Shown here in pieces: positions 1 through 6,398 of a stretch of 11,769 nt of DNA. The translations under genes were made by a program, and so were the position numbers. Each line of letters opens with the position of its first letter. Positions within the stretch are counted from its first letter, which is position 1. Origin of the DNA: Paracoccaceae bacterium. Lineage in GTDB: Bacteria > Pseudomonadota > Alphaproteobacteria > Rhodobacterales > Rhodobacteraceae. Under the pieces are notes generated by a model. The model ran no database searches. It saw nothing but the letters and a program-made list of their open reading frames with translations, and was not told the DNA's origin. The stretch covers positions 1 to 11,769 of the forward strand of contig JAPOSK010000122.1 of the NCBI GenBank assembly GCA_026709725.1, read 5' to 3'.

Positions 1-617
1 CTGCGGAATGGGTCAGGATTATCCGGGCTGCCCACGGTTTGGGGATTCCGACATCAGCAACGATCATGTACGGGCATGTGGATGCCCCCGAGCACTGGGC
101 TGCCCATCTCGCCCTCCTGCGCTCCATCCAGGACGAAACAGGAATGTTCACCGAGTTGGTTCCCCTGAGTTTTGTCCACACCGACTCGCCGCTCTGGCGT
201 GAGAATCCGCTCAGGGTGCGTCCCGGTCCCACCACGGATGAAGTGGAGCTCATGCATGCCGTTGCCCGGATCATGCTGCATGGCTCGATTGGAAATATAC
301 AGGTCAGCTGGACAAAACTCGGGGCCGAGCGGGCCCGTGCGCTGCTTGCATGCGGCGTCAACGATCTGGGCGGGACACTGATGAACGAGAGCATATCACG
401 CGCTGCCGGTGCACGGCACGGACAGGAAATCACCGCACGGGAACTCTGTGACCTGATTCGCTCGGCTGGCCGGACTCCTGTCCAGAGGACAACCGTCTAT
501 GACACCATCGAGGTCTTCGCTGACCACGATCCGGTTGCCCTTGCACCCCTTGTCGATCGATGTGCCCGGGATCCACTTGACTTTCTTTCGACAGGAGCAT
601 CCCCGCGGCATGAGTGA
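1..617 (+). CDS. cofH: 7,8-didemethyl-8-hydroxy-5-deazariboflavin (Fo) synthase, CofH-type C-terminal part (5' partial)
   Basis: The reading frame is open from base 3, so the gene begins upstream of the window; about 204 C-terminal residues are visible. The segment starting AEWVRIIRAAHGLGIPTSAT, followed by IMYGH, LVPLSFVHTDSPL, NIQVSWTKLG, VNDLGGTLMNESISRAAGA and QRTTVY, is typical of the C-terminal half of CofH. CofH is the radical SAM subunit that joins the hydroxybenzyl part from tyrosine to 5-amino-6-ribitylaminouracil, and with CofG makes the deazaflavin Fo. The N-terminal CxxxCxxC cluster motif would lie outside the window, so a separate CofH and a fused FbiC cannot be told apart here. 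About 36 residues follow the conserved QRTTVY, a modest C-terminal extension. The TGA stop overlaps the cofD start by 8 bp, which implies translational coupling. The family call is strong; the exact architecture is unknown. Confidence 0.93.
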   Translation, partial: AEWVRIIRAAHGLGIPTSATIMYGHVDAPEHWAAHLALLRSIQDETGMFTELVPLSFVHTDSPLWRENPLRVRPGPTTDEVELMHAVARIMLHGSIGNIQVSWTKLGAERARALLACGVNDLGGTLMNESISRAAGARHGQEITARELCDLIRSAGRTPVQRTTVYDTIEVFADHDPVALAPLVDRCARDPLDFLSTGASPRHE

Positions 618-1569
618 TCGTCTGCGGGTCACACTCCTTGCCGGTGGTGTCGGCGGGGCCAAACTCGCCGAGGGATTTGCCGCCCTCAAGACCGTGTCGT
701 TGACTGTGATTGGCAATGTTGCCGATGATGATGTGTTTCATGGCCTCTGGGTTTCGCCCGACATTGACACCATGCTCTACACGCTTGGGGGCCGAATCAA
801 TCGCGAGCAGGGGTGGGGCGTTGCCGATGAGGGCCGGCGTGCGCTCACAGTCCTGCAGGAGCTTGGGGCTGACACCTGGATGTTTCTCGGTGACCGGGAT
901 CTCGGTCTGCACATCTATCGGACGGAACGTCTTCAAAAGGGGGATCGGCCAAGCCTGATCGTTCGGGACATTGCCGAACGCTTCGGGATTGCCGCACAGA
1001 TTCTTCTGCCAACAGATGATCGGGTTCAGACCCGTGTCAGAACCGGAGATGGCTGGCTCGCTTTTCAGGAATACTTTGTCCGTGAGCGGTGCACGCCGCG
1101 GGTTCTGGAACTCCGGTATCAGGGAATCGGGTCCGCCAAACCCTCACCGGAGGCCATTGCCGCGATCGCAGCCGCCGATCTCGTGGTCATTGCCCCCTCC
1201 AATCCACTGGTCAGCATTGCCCCGATTCTGGGTATCGACGGCATCACCGAGGCGATCTGTGCAACCCGGGCACCGGTGCTTGCCGTCTCGCCCCTCATTG
1301 CCGGGCAGGCGATCAGGGGGCCGGCTTCTGCGATGATGGACACCCTCGGTCTGCAACCCGATGTGAAGGGGGTGGCCGGCATCTATGCCGGCATTGCCGG
1401 GTCTCTGATGATCGATCATCAGGACGCAAGGCATGCGGATGCAATCCGGACGCTGGGCCTTGCTCCGGTCTGTTCTGATATTCTCATGCCGGACCGGGCG
1501 GGAAAGGTTCGCCTGGCCAGTGCGATCCTTGACCTTCTGCCTTCCCAAGCCGAACCCGGGAATCCATGA
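610..1569 (+). CDS. cofD: 2-phospho-L-lactate transferase CofD (F420 side-arm transferase)
   Basis: This 319-residue protein joins the phospho-acid carried by the GDP/guanylyl intermediate made by CofC to Fo, giving F420-0 (or dehydro-F420-0 if the acid is phosphoenolpyruvate). The glycine-rich N-terminus LLAGGVGGAKLAEGF (residues 9-23) is the CofD signature. It is followed by NVADDD and LWVSPDIDTMLYTLGG (36-61), FLGDRDLGLHIYRTERLQKG (92-111), VIAPSNPLVSIAPIL and SPLIAGQAIRGPA. The length matches the family. I chose ATG 610 because the glycine-rich strand should lie about ten residues in and a purine-rich AGGAG sits at 593-597; the frame stays open further upstream only inside cofH. The stop overlaps the cofC start as ATGA. 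Which phospho-acid is used (2-phospholactate, phosphoenolpyruvate or 3-phosphoglycerate) cannot be read from the sequence by eye. Confidence 0.95.
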   Translation: MSDRLRVTLLAGGVGGAKLAEGFAALKTVSLTVIGNVADDDVFHGLWVSPDIDTMLYTLGGRINREQGWGVADEGRRALTVLQELGADTWMFLGDRDLGLHIYRTERLQKGDRPSLIVRDIAERFGIAAQILLPTDDRVQTRVRTGDGWLAFQEYFVRERCTPRVLELRYQGIGSAKPSPEAIAAIAAADLVVIAPSNPLVSIAPILGIDGITEAICATRAPVLAVSPLIAGQAIRGPASAMMDTLGLQPDVKGVAGIYAGIAGSLMIDHQDARHADAIRTLGLAPVCSDILMPDRAGKVRLASAILDLLPSQAEPGNP

Positions 1570-2225
1570 CGACCCTGATTGTCGTGCCAATGAAGGATCC
1601 GGCGCAATCCAAGACACGCCTTGCGACGGTCCTCGCGGTCGGTGAACGCGCTGATCTGGCCAAACGCCTGTTCTGCCGCACGCTTGCGATCCTGCGGGAA
1701 TCACAGATGACCGTGTCAGGCGAACTGGCATTCGATCTGGCCGTTGTCACCGCAAGTCAGGAGATTCGGGCGCTTGCCGATGATGCGGGGGTGACGGTGA
1801 TCAGTGAGGAATCCGGTGGATCCCTTGGTGCTGCTGTCGGGCAATCCGCTGACTGGGCTGCCAGGCATGACTACACAAGGCTGGGAATTATCCCGGCTGA
1901 TCTGGCCGCGCCGGATCCGGAGGATCTGCGCCGCTTGCTGGCCAGACATGAACCGGTCGTTGTCTGCCCATCGCTCTATGCAGGCACCAATGCGCTTCTG
2001 GTTGCGCCACCCGGGGCCATTCCGTTCTGCTACGGTCCGCACTCAGCCGAGCGGCACCTTGCAGCAGCGCGGACTCTTGGGCTTGCAGCGTGCAGCATCA
2101 ACCTGGACAGTTTCCGGCTTGATATCGATACATCCGACTGTCTCAGCACGGCATTGGCAACGGATCAGTCCCTTCTGCGCGAGTCCCGCCGGGATGAGTC
2201 CCCGCCGGAAAGGGCCGTGAGATGA
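1566..2225 (+). CDS. cofC: 2-phospho-L-lactate (or PEP) guanylyltransferase CofC/FbiD
   Basis: This 219-residue nucleotidyltransferase activates the F420 side-arm acid with GTP and hands the unstable product to CofD. Family motifs are VVPMKDPAQSKTRL (residues 6-19, the nucleotide-binding lysine/arginine loop), GIIPADLAAP (107-116, acidic metal-binding region), GTNALLVAPP (140-149), a YGPHSAERH segment and LDIDTSDCL (185-193). Length and motif order fit stand-alone CofC. The start codon overlaps the cofD stop by 4 bp and the stop overlaps the cofE start by 4 bp, so it sits in the middle of a tightly coupled operon. The last 25 or so residues are charged and not conserved. CofC and CofD act together to set the chemistry of the F420 tail, so this pair is where an unusual F420 variant would be decided. 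Confidence 0.93.
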   Translation: MTTLIVVPMKDPAQSKTRLATVLAVGERADLAKRLFCRTLAILRESQMTVSGELAFDLAVVTASQEIRALADDAGVTVISEESGGSLGAAVGQSADWAARHDYTRLGIIPADLAAPDPEDLRRLLARHEPVVVCPSLYAGTNALLVAPPGAIPFCYGPHSAERHLAAARTLGLAACSINLDSFRLDIDTSDCLSTALATDQSLLRESRRDESPPERAVR

Positions 2226-2995
2226 GCGCCGGCGTGCGGATCATGGCGATTCCTGATATCCCGGAGATTCATCCCGGTGATGACCTAGCGACATGTCTCG
2301 GCGATGGCCTGGCAGCCATGGGCGGTGTCGAGGATCACGATATCCTGGCCATTGCCCACAAGGTGGTCTCAAAATCAGAGGGGTGTCTCGTTGATCTGGC
2401 CACCGTCACACCATCAGCCGAGGCCCGCCGCCTGGCCGGGGCGTTGAACAAGTCGCCGGGCAAGGTGGAGGTTATCCTCGGTGAGAGCACCCGGATCGTG
2501 CGTGCGTTCCGGCATCCGGGGCAGCGGGAGGGAACGCTGATCTGTGAGCACCGGCTGGGGTTTATCTCGGCGAATGCCGGTGTGGATGAATCGAATGCAG
2601 CAACCGAAAACACCGTGATCACATTGCCACAAGACCCTGATGTGAGTATGCAGCGGCTGGGCAGGGCACTTGAATCCCGATTCAATCGGACATTGGGTCT
2701 GGTCATGACCGATACGTTTGGTCGACCGTGGCGGTTGGGGCAGGTCAATGTCGCGGTGGGGCTCTATCGTGTCCCGGCCCGCGTATCGGATATCGGGACC
2801 AGGGATGCGTGGGGACGCATGCTGAGGGTGACAGAGCCCGCACTGGCGGATGAGATTGCCGCTGCATCGGGGCTGGTTGTCCGCAAGGCCGGTCGGACTC
2901 CACTGGTCCTCATGCGGGGACTTGACTGGGTTCCTGATGAGTCAACCCGGACGCAGGATCTTCTGCGGACAAGTGAGGAGGATGTGTTTCAATGA
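2222..2995 (+). CDS. cofE: Coenzyme F420-0:L-glutamate ligase CofE (single-domain form)
   Basis: This 257-residue GTP-dependent ligase adds gamma-linked glutamates to F420-0. Visible motifs are [10 protein letters not shown] (residues 45-54), [13 protein letters not shown] (113-125) and [18 protein letters not shown] (163-180), followed by [20 protein letters not shown] (197-216). The protein stops at the end of the CofE domain. It therefore lacks the C-terminal nitroreductase-like FMN domain of actinobacterial FbiB, which reduces dehydro-F420-0. If the CofC/CofD pair here uses phosphoenolpyruvate, a separate reductase would be needed and none is recognised in this window. ATG 2222 overlaps the cofC stop (ATGA). 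An alternative in-frame ATG at residue 8 exists, but the overlap favours the first. The stop overlaps npdG, also by 4 bp. Confidence 0.94.
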   Translation: MSAGVRIMAIPDIPEIHPGDDLATCLGDGLAAMGGVEDHDILAIAHKVVSKSEGCLVDLATVTPSAEARRLAGALNKSPGKVEVILGESTRIVRAFRHPGQREGTLICEHRLGFISANAGVDESNAATENTVITLPQDPDVSMQRLGRALESRFNRTLGLVMTDTFGRPWRLGQVNVAVGLYRVPARVSDIGTRDAWGRMLRVTEPALADEIAAASGLVVRKAGRTPLVLMRGLDWVPDESTRTQDLLRTSEEDVFQ

Positions 2996-3675
2996 CACTT
3001 GCCATTATCGGTGGCACAGGACCCCAGGGTCAGGGTCTGGCCTTGCGTTTCGCCCGTGCGGGCGTGCCGATTGCACTCGGTTCACGAACCGAAGAGCGCG
3101 CGCAGGCGATCGCCGGGACGCTGATGTCACGCCTGCCATCCGGCAGTGCTGCCATCACCGGATTTGAGAATACAGCAGCCGTCGCGGCTGCGAGCGAGAA
3201 GGTCATCATCGCTGTCCCGTGGTCCGCACACAATGCAACCGTCGCATCACTGAAGGAAGCACTGGCCGGCAAGATCGTGATCGACATTGTCGTTCCGCTC
3301 AGGGAGGGCGATCCCAAAAAAGTCGCAATGCCGCCCGAGGGGTCGGCAACCGAAGCCGCACAGGCCATACTCGGCCCGGACATCCCTGTCATGGGGGCCC
3401 TTCACAATGTCTCGGCTGTCACGCTCAACGCACTTGACCAGGCGATCAACTGTGACATTCTCGTCTGCGGCAATGGTCTCGAGCCCCGCAAAAAAGTCAT
3501 GGCACTGATTGAACAGCTGGGGGTCGCTGTCTACAATGCCGGTGATGCCGAATCAGCCCGGTGCCTTGAGGCAATCACGCCGATTCTCATCCGGATCAAC
3601 ATATCCAGGGCGGTCCCGTTCACACACGCCGGAATCCGGATCTGGCCGCCGGACCACGCAGAGCGGGATCATTAA
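2992..3675 (+). CDS. npdG: F420H2:NADP+ oxidoreductase (NADPH-dependent F420 reductase)
   Basis: This 227-residue protein moves hydride between NADP(H) and F420, and so can supply F420H2 to F420-dependent enzymes. The N-terminal Rossmann fold is clear: [18 protein letters not shown] (residues 4-21), then GSRTEERA (30-37), whose serine and arginine fit 2'-phosphate recognition of NADP. Further family motifs are [13 protein letters not shown] (72-84), DIVVPL (98-103) and GALHNVSAV (135-143). The length is normal and the C-terminal THAGIRI segment is kept. The start overlaps the cofE stop as ATGA, so it is co-translated with the F420 biosynthesis genes. Its presence implies that the cell both makes and recycles F420. 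The direction in vivo (F420 reduction by NADPH, or the reverse) is inferred, not seen. Confidence 0.93.
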   Translation: MTLAIIGGTGPQGQGLALRFARAGVPIALGSRTEERAQAIAGTLMSRLPSGSAAITGFENTAAVAAASEKVIIAVPWSAHNATVASLKEALAGKIVIDIVVPLREGDPKKVAMPPEGSATEAAQAILGPDIPVMGALHNVSAVTLNALDQAINCDILVCGNGLEPRKKVMALIEQLGVAVYNAGDAESARCLEAITPILIRINISRAVPFTHAGIRIWPPDHAERDH

Positions 3676-3694
3676 CAGCAAGGGAGTTAGGACC

Positions 3695-4699
3695 ATGGAA
3701 TTCGGAATCACATTCAAGGGTTTTGTCGAGCCCGATCGTGCGCGCAAGCTTGTTGTCCAGGCCGAAGAAGCCGGATTCAGGCACTGCTGGTTCTATGACA
3801 GCCACATCCTCTGGCGCGAAAGTTACCCGGCGATGGCCATGTGTATGGAGCACACCCGGACTCTGCGCTTTGGTCCGTGTGTGACCAACCCCAATACGCG
3901 TGAATGGTCAGCGGCCGCATCACTGTTCGGGTCTCTGGCCCATCAGTCCGGTGGACGGTTCGATATCGGTGTTGGACGTGGTGACAGCGCTGTCAGGGTG
4001 ATGGGGCGGAAACCCTCCACGCTGGCCCGCATGGATGAGTTCATCGATGTGGTCAGGGCACTGGTGCGCGGAGAGGAGCAGCAGTATGGCGATGTACCAA
4101 ATCCGATTCAGTTCCCATGGGCAACGGGCTACGAGTTGCCGGTGTGGGTTGCGGCCTATGGACCGAAGGCCCTCGATTCGGCCGGTCGCAAGGGCGATGG
4201 TCTCATCTTGCAGATTGCCGAGCCGGCCATCTGCAGGTGGTTGGCCAGCCAGGCGCTTGAGGCAGGGAGAAACGCTGGTCGGGATATGTCCGGCTACCGG
4301 ATCATGTCTGCCGCGCCAGCCTACCTTGGCGATATGGCGGACTGTCGTGAAGCGACGCGCTGGTTCCCGGCCATGGTCGGGAATCATGTCGCGGATATTG
4401 TTGAGAAATACGGGACCGATCGCGATGACATCCCGCCATCGCTCACGGCCTACATCAAGGACCGGAAAGGGTATGACTACTCCAAGCACGGACAGTCCGA
4501 CAACCCGTATCTCGATTTCATTACCGATGAGATCATTGAGGGATTTGCCGTCCTCGGCACACCCGAAGACCACATTGCCAAACTGCAAACCCTGGCAGCC
4601 GCAGGCATCACCCAGTTCAATATCTATCTTGACAACGGAGACGAGGAGAACATCATCGCCGAATACGGTCGCACCGTGATCCCGGCTCTCAGCGGGTGA
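3695..4699 (+). CDS. LLM-class (luciferase-like) F420-type oxidoreductase
   Basis: This 334-residue TIM-barrel oxidoreductase belongs to the bacterial luciferase-like family. It resembles the family I know as CPS_4043-type F420-dependent oxidoreductases; I base this on overall pattern and length. The N-terminus MEFGITFKGFVEPDRARKLV, then EEAGFRHCWFYDSH, FGPCVTNPNTREW, GRFDIGVGRGDSAVRVMGRK and AAYGPKALDSAGRKGDGLIL, follow the order of LLM barrel strands. Near the C-terminus are a FAVLGTPEDHIAKL segment and an NIYLDNGDEENI segment. ATG 3695 was chosen because AAGGGAG lies at 3680-3686 and the family N-terminus begins there; the frame upstream lies inside npdG. It starts 19 bp after the npdG stop, so it is probably the last gene of the F420 operon and a consumer of F420H2. 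LLM proteins can use FMN instead, and the substrate is unknown. Confidence 0.88.
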   Translation: MEFGITFKGFVEPDRARKLVVQAEEAGFRHCWFYDSHILWRESYPAMAMCMEHTRTLRFGPCVTNPNTREWSAAASLFGSLAHQSGGRFDIGVGRGDSAVRVMGRKPSTLARMDEFIDVVRALVRGEEQQYGDVPNPIQFPWATGYELPVWVAAYGPKALDSAGRKGDGLILQIAEPAICRWLASQALEAGRNAGRDMSGYRIMSAAPAYLGDMADCREATRWFPAMVGNHVADIVEKYGTDRDDIPPSLTAYIKDRKGYDYSKHGQSDNPYLDFITDEIIEGFAVLGTPEDHIAKLQTLAAAGITQFNIYLDNGDEENIIAEYGRTVIPALSG

Positions 4700-4711
4700 G
4701 CGGGCGGGATC
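4678..4711 (+). terminator. Terminator-like hairpin at the end of the F420 operon
   Basis: A perfect 7-bp inverted repeat, GATCCCG (4678-4684) and CGGGATC (4705-4711), brackets the stop codon of the LLM gene. An inner 4-bp pair GCTC/GAGC extends the stem with a 3-base bulge. This is where an operon-end terminator would sit. However, only two T residues follow, so a classical Rho-independent terminator is not demonstrated. It could also be a 3' RNA-stabilising structure. Confidence 0.35.
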
Positions 4712-4777
4712 TTCGAGCCACGTTATCGGATTGACGTCAGCAGTAAGTCCGTCACTCCCGGTCGGATGGGTGAGATG

Positions 4778-4836
4778 AGGCAGATCCACTGCCTGTCGGG
4801 GGCACTCTCCAATGAATCCCCATAAGGATTCAGTGC
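4778..4836 (+). repeat. Two consecutive hairpin-forming inverted repeats
   Basis: The first is AGGCAG (4778-4783), loop ATCCA, CTGCCT (4789-4794). The second has an outer pair GCAC (4802-4805) / GTGC (4833-4836) and an inner pair TGAATCC (4813-4819) / GGATTCA (4826-4832), with a 6-base loop and a 7-base bulge on the 5' side. No T-run follows, so these are not obvious terminators. Strand is arbitrary because the structure could form in either transcript. Confidence 0.55.
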
Positions 4837-5319
4837 TCAACAGTTTGCCCATCCCCGGCTGATGCCGCGCCCGGGTCACAGCCGCCTTCTGATGCAGTCA
4901 GATTTCCATTGGATGGGCTCCGGCCGGAAGAGGTGCGGGGGGATGGTGGTGCTGCGGGAGGCGTGCAGGAAGCCGGTTGCCATTCCCTGCCTGCACCCGG
5001 ATATGCAATGCGCTGGTGTGCAGCAGATGTTTGGGTTGGCTTCCTCCTGATCGTTACTCCCTCCCGGCCTTTATGTTCCAGCCCGTGCGTTGAATGGAGG
5101 AATCAGGGGATGCGGCTCAATTGTGTGGGGCACACCATGGCCGTTATGCCGGCTCTGTGTGTTCTTGTGGGCGGCAATGGGCATGGACCGGTACAGAAAT
5201 CGATACAAGCCCTCCCGGGCTGCTGTCCGGGAAGTCAATCATGCGGTCAGTCAGGGAGCGTCCCACAAGTCCGGGCCCACCCAAAATCGAGAGGCCGGGT
5301 TGAGAAATGAACGCACTCG

Positions 5320-5334
5320 GACCAGGACATGGTC
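5320..5334. promoter_or_regulatory. Possible operator palindrome upstream of the antitoxin
   Basis: An inverted repeat GACCA (5320-5324) / TGGTC (5330-5334) with a 5-base spacer lies 24 bp before the antitoxin start. Phd/YefM-type antitoxins usually repress their own operon by binding short palindromes near the promoter, so its position suits such an operator. The evidence is positional only. Confidence 0.25.
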
Positions 5335-5358
5335 TTCTTCTGAAATTCGAGCGGTTCG

Positions 5359-5583
5359 ATGATCTGTAATGTGGCTGTCGCCAGCGCAGAACTGTCCGCC
5401 CTCATTGCGGCGGCGGAGAGTGGTGAGGATGTCGTTATCGCCCGCGGCGGAGACCCGGTCGTGCAACTGGTTCCGATTCGCCCGCGTCGCGGATTCCGAA
5501 TGGGCGTTCTGGATGGAAAGCTGACAAATATCCCCGATTTTTTTGAACCGATGTCAGATGATGAACTGGATCTTTGGGATTGA
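5359..5583 (+). CDS. Type II antitoxin, Phd/YefM (VapB-associated) family
   Basis: This 74-residue protein has the usual layout of small antitoxins paired with PIN toxins. The N-terminal part NVAVASAELSALIAAAESG (residues 4-22) and VVIARGGDPVVQLVPI (25-40) form the dimerising, DNA-binding Phd/YefM half. The C-terminal tail, with a RMGVLDGKLTNIPDFFEPM segment and an acidic SDDELDLWD end, would wrap and block the toxin. ATG 5359 places the conserved NVA at residues 4-6, as in relatives, although no strong ribosome binding site is visible. Its stop at 5581-5583 overlaps the toxin start. It would act in the cytoplasm as toxin inhibitor and autorepressor. Family assignment is by pattern, and the partner gene directly downstream supports it. 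Confidence 0.85.
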   Translation: MICNVAVASAELSALIAAAESGEDVVIARGGDPVVQLVPIRPRRGFRMGVLDGKLTNIPDFFEPMSDDELDLWD

Positions 5584-5984
5584 GTGCACTTCTTCTTGAC
5601 ACCCATGCACGGGTCCGGAGCCTTTCACGACCGTCACAGATCAGCCCCGTGAGTCGCTCGCTGATTCAGCGCGCTCGGAAAATCCATGTTGCGCCATGCG
5701 GTCTCCACGAAATCGCTTGGAAGCATCATATTGGCAAATGGCCGGAAGTCGGTGCACTGCTTGCCCAATTTCCTGATTTCCTTCGAGCCCAGAATGGCCG
5801 GTTTGCCCCGTACACAGCGAAAATGGCACTTCTTGCCGGCACCATGGATTGGCGGCAGCGGGATCCTTTCGACCGCATGATTGCCGCAACGGCAATCGAA
5901 TTGTGTTGCCCCCCTGTCTCAAAGGATCGGTCATTTGATGGACCTGAATCGCAACATGGGTGGTGTGGGAGAATTTGGAACTGA
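5580..5984 (+). CDS. PIN-domain ribonuclease toxin (VapC-like)
   Basis: This 134-residue PIN-domain protein is the toxin partner of the antitoxin before it. It shows LLLDTH at the N-terminus (catalytic Asp7), HEIAWK (Glu44), IGKW, RDPFDRMIAATA (Asp95/Asp98) and VSKDRSFD (Asp116/Asp120), ending GRIW. This is the four-acid PIN layout of VapC-like RNases, and the length is normal. No ATG is available. TTG 5580 overlaps the antitoxin stop (TTGA) and leaves a normal short N-terminus; TTG 5574 is an alternative. Several usually conserved positions look altered: the segment after LLLDTH reads ARVRSL where relatives have a hydrophobic ALVWSL-like stretch, the WEIA tryptophan is His, and a proline precedes VSKD. 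It may be divergent or starting to decay. The acidic residues remain. Confidence 0.78.
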   Translation: MSALLLDTHARVRSLSRPSQISPVSRSLIQRARKIHVAPCGLHEIAWKHHIGKWPEVGALLAQFPDFLRAQNGRFAPYTAKMALLAGTMDWRQRDPFDRMIAATAIELCCPPVSKDRSFDGPESQHGWCGRIWN

Positions 5985-6251
5985 ACAGAGGCAGGTTCAT
6001 GTTCACCTCCGCTGCCCTCGATTTCGATTGCACGCTCAACTGTGCGGTGTGATGTCCGCACAGGTCCAGGCATCTGGACAGCGGCCAAACCCAATCAGGT
6101 GGCAAGGGGGGAGGTCGGGGCGGCATTCCCCGAATATGCCCCGGCTGCCGCCATCAGGCGCACACAGCCCCATCCGGCCAGACCTGTTGAATCCACCACC
6201 ATGGCCAATGGCACATTGCGGCCAATCACAGACAGACTGTTTCCATCGGAC
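5985..6251. other. Non-coding gap with tandem hairpins between toxin gene and tRNA
   Basis: No reading frame in this 267-bp stretch resembles a protein. It contains an 8-bp perfect stem (6040-6063), an adjoining 6-bp stem with a 4-base loop (6064-6079), a 7-bp inverted repeat GGCGGCA/TGCCGCC at 6119-6125 and 6146-6152, and a bulged hairpin at 6202-6224 (CAATG/CATTG inside TGGC/GCCA). On the - strand this is the sequence downstream of the tRNA. On the + strand it is the region after the toxin gene. None of the stems is followed by a clear T-run. Confidence 0.5.
6040..6079 (+). repeat. Back-to-back perfect hairpins
   Basis: CTGTGCGG (6040-6047), an 8-base loop and CCGCACAG (6056-6063) form an uninterrupted 8-bp stem. 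The next base starts GTCCAG (6064-6069), loop GCAT, CTGGAC (6074-6079), a perfect 6-bp stem. Two perfect stems with no base between them look like coaxially stacked helices of a structured RNA or a protein-binding site. No family was recognised. Confidence 0.6.
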
Positions 6252-6328
6252 TGGTAGCGGGGGAGGGACTTGAACCCCCGACACGCGGATTATGATTCCG
6301 CTGCTCTAACCAGCTGAGCTACCCCGCC
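6252..6328 (-). tRNA. tRNA-Met (anticodon CAU), with encoded CCA
   Basis: On the - strand a 77-base cloverleaf folds completely. The acceptor is GGCGGGG with CCCCGCT (first pair G-U), the D arm is GCTC...GAGC, and the anticodon stem GCGGA/TCCGC holds loop ATCATAA with anticodon CAT. The variable loop has 5 bases and the T arm is GGGGG/CCCTC with loop TTCAAGT. The discriminator is A and CCA is encoded at 6252-6254. The first acceptor pair and the D arm argue against the initiator tRNA. The G4-C69 and G5-C68 pairs lack the C-G pairs known to help TilS recognise tRNA-Ile2 in E. coli, so elongator Met is favoured over Ile(CAU), though not proven. It is transcribed away from the moxR operon. Confidence 0.93.
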
Positions 6329-6358
6329 ACGCGCAAATTCCGGCAAATCGCGGTGGTG

Positions 6359-6387
6359 CAATTATTCCATGAATGCCATAGGGTCAA
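6359..6387 (-). promoter_or_regulatory. Probable sigma-70-type promoter of the tRNA
   Basis: On the - strand TTGACC (6382-6387) is a near-consensus -35 box. At a 15-base spacing lies AATAAT (6361-6366), or at 17 bases TAATTG (6359-6364), as the -10 box. Transcription would start near 6350, giving a short leader of about 20 bases before the tRNA 5' end at 6328. Confidence 0.5.
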
Positions 6388-6398
6388 CTGACAAACCC

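Larger units (their letters stand above)
4700..5358. other. Gene-poor intergenic stretch with tandem hairpins
   Basis: About 660 bp separates the F420 operon from the toxin-antitoxin pair. I find no reading frame here that resembles a protein family on either strand. The left part is rich in inverted repeats: a bulged TCA..CCC/GGGTGA pair around 4752-4773, a perfect 6-bp stem with 5-base loop at 4778-4794, an 11-bp bulged stem at 4802-4836, and a 7-bp inverted repeat at 4963-4969/4990-4996. A 66-codon frame at 5110-5310 follows a GGAGGA-like sequence but codes for nothing recognisable. The region may hold a non-coding RNA, decayed gene remnants, or simply spacer DNA. Confidence 0.5.

Noticed and set aside
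4740..4840. A metabolite riboswitch in the hairpin-rich gap
   Set aside because: I compared it by eye on both strands with the conserved cores of the cobalamin, FMN, TPP and glycine riboswitches and found none of them. There is also no downstream gene close enough to control.
3920..4879. 319-codon open frame on the - strand
   Set aside because: Most of it is antisense to the LLM gene. The part beyond (4700-4879) covers the hairpin region and has no recognisable sequence or start signal.
4700..6251. Insertion sequence, prophage or CRISPR array
   Set aside because: No transposase, integrase or phage protein sequence, no terminal inverted repeats flanked by target duplications, and no regularly spaced direct repeats were found.
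6252..6328. tRNA-Ile (CAU, lysidine type) or initiator tRNA
   Set aside because: The acceptor stem has G-C at positions 4-69 and 5-68 rather than the C-G pairs favoured by TilS. The D arm and the G-U first pair do not fit an initiator. Elongator Met is the better call, though a tRNA classifier should confirm it.
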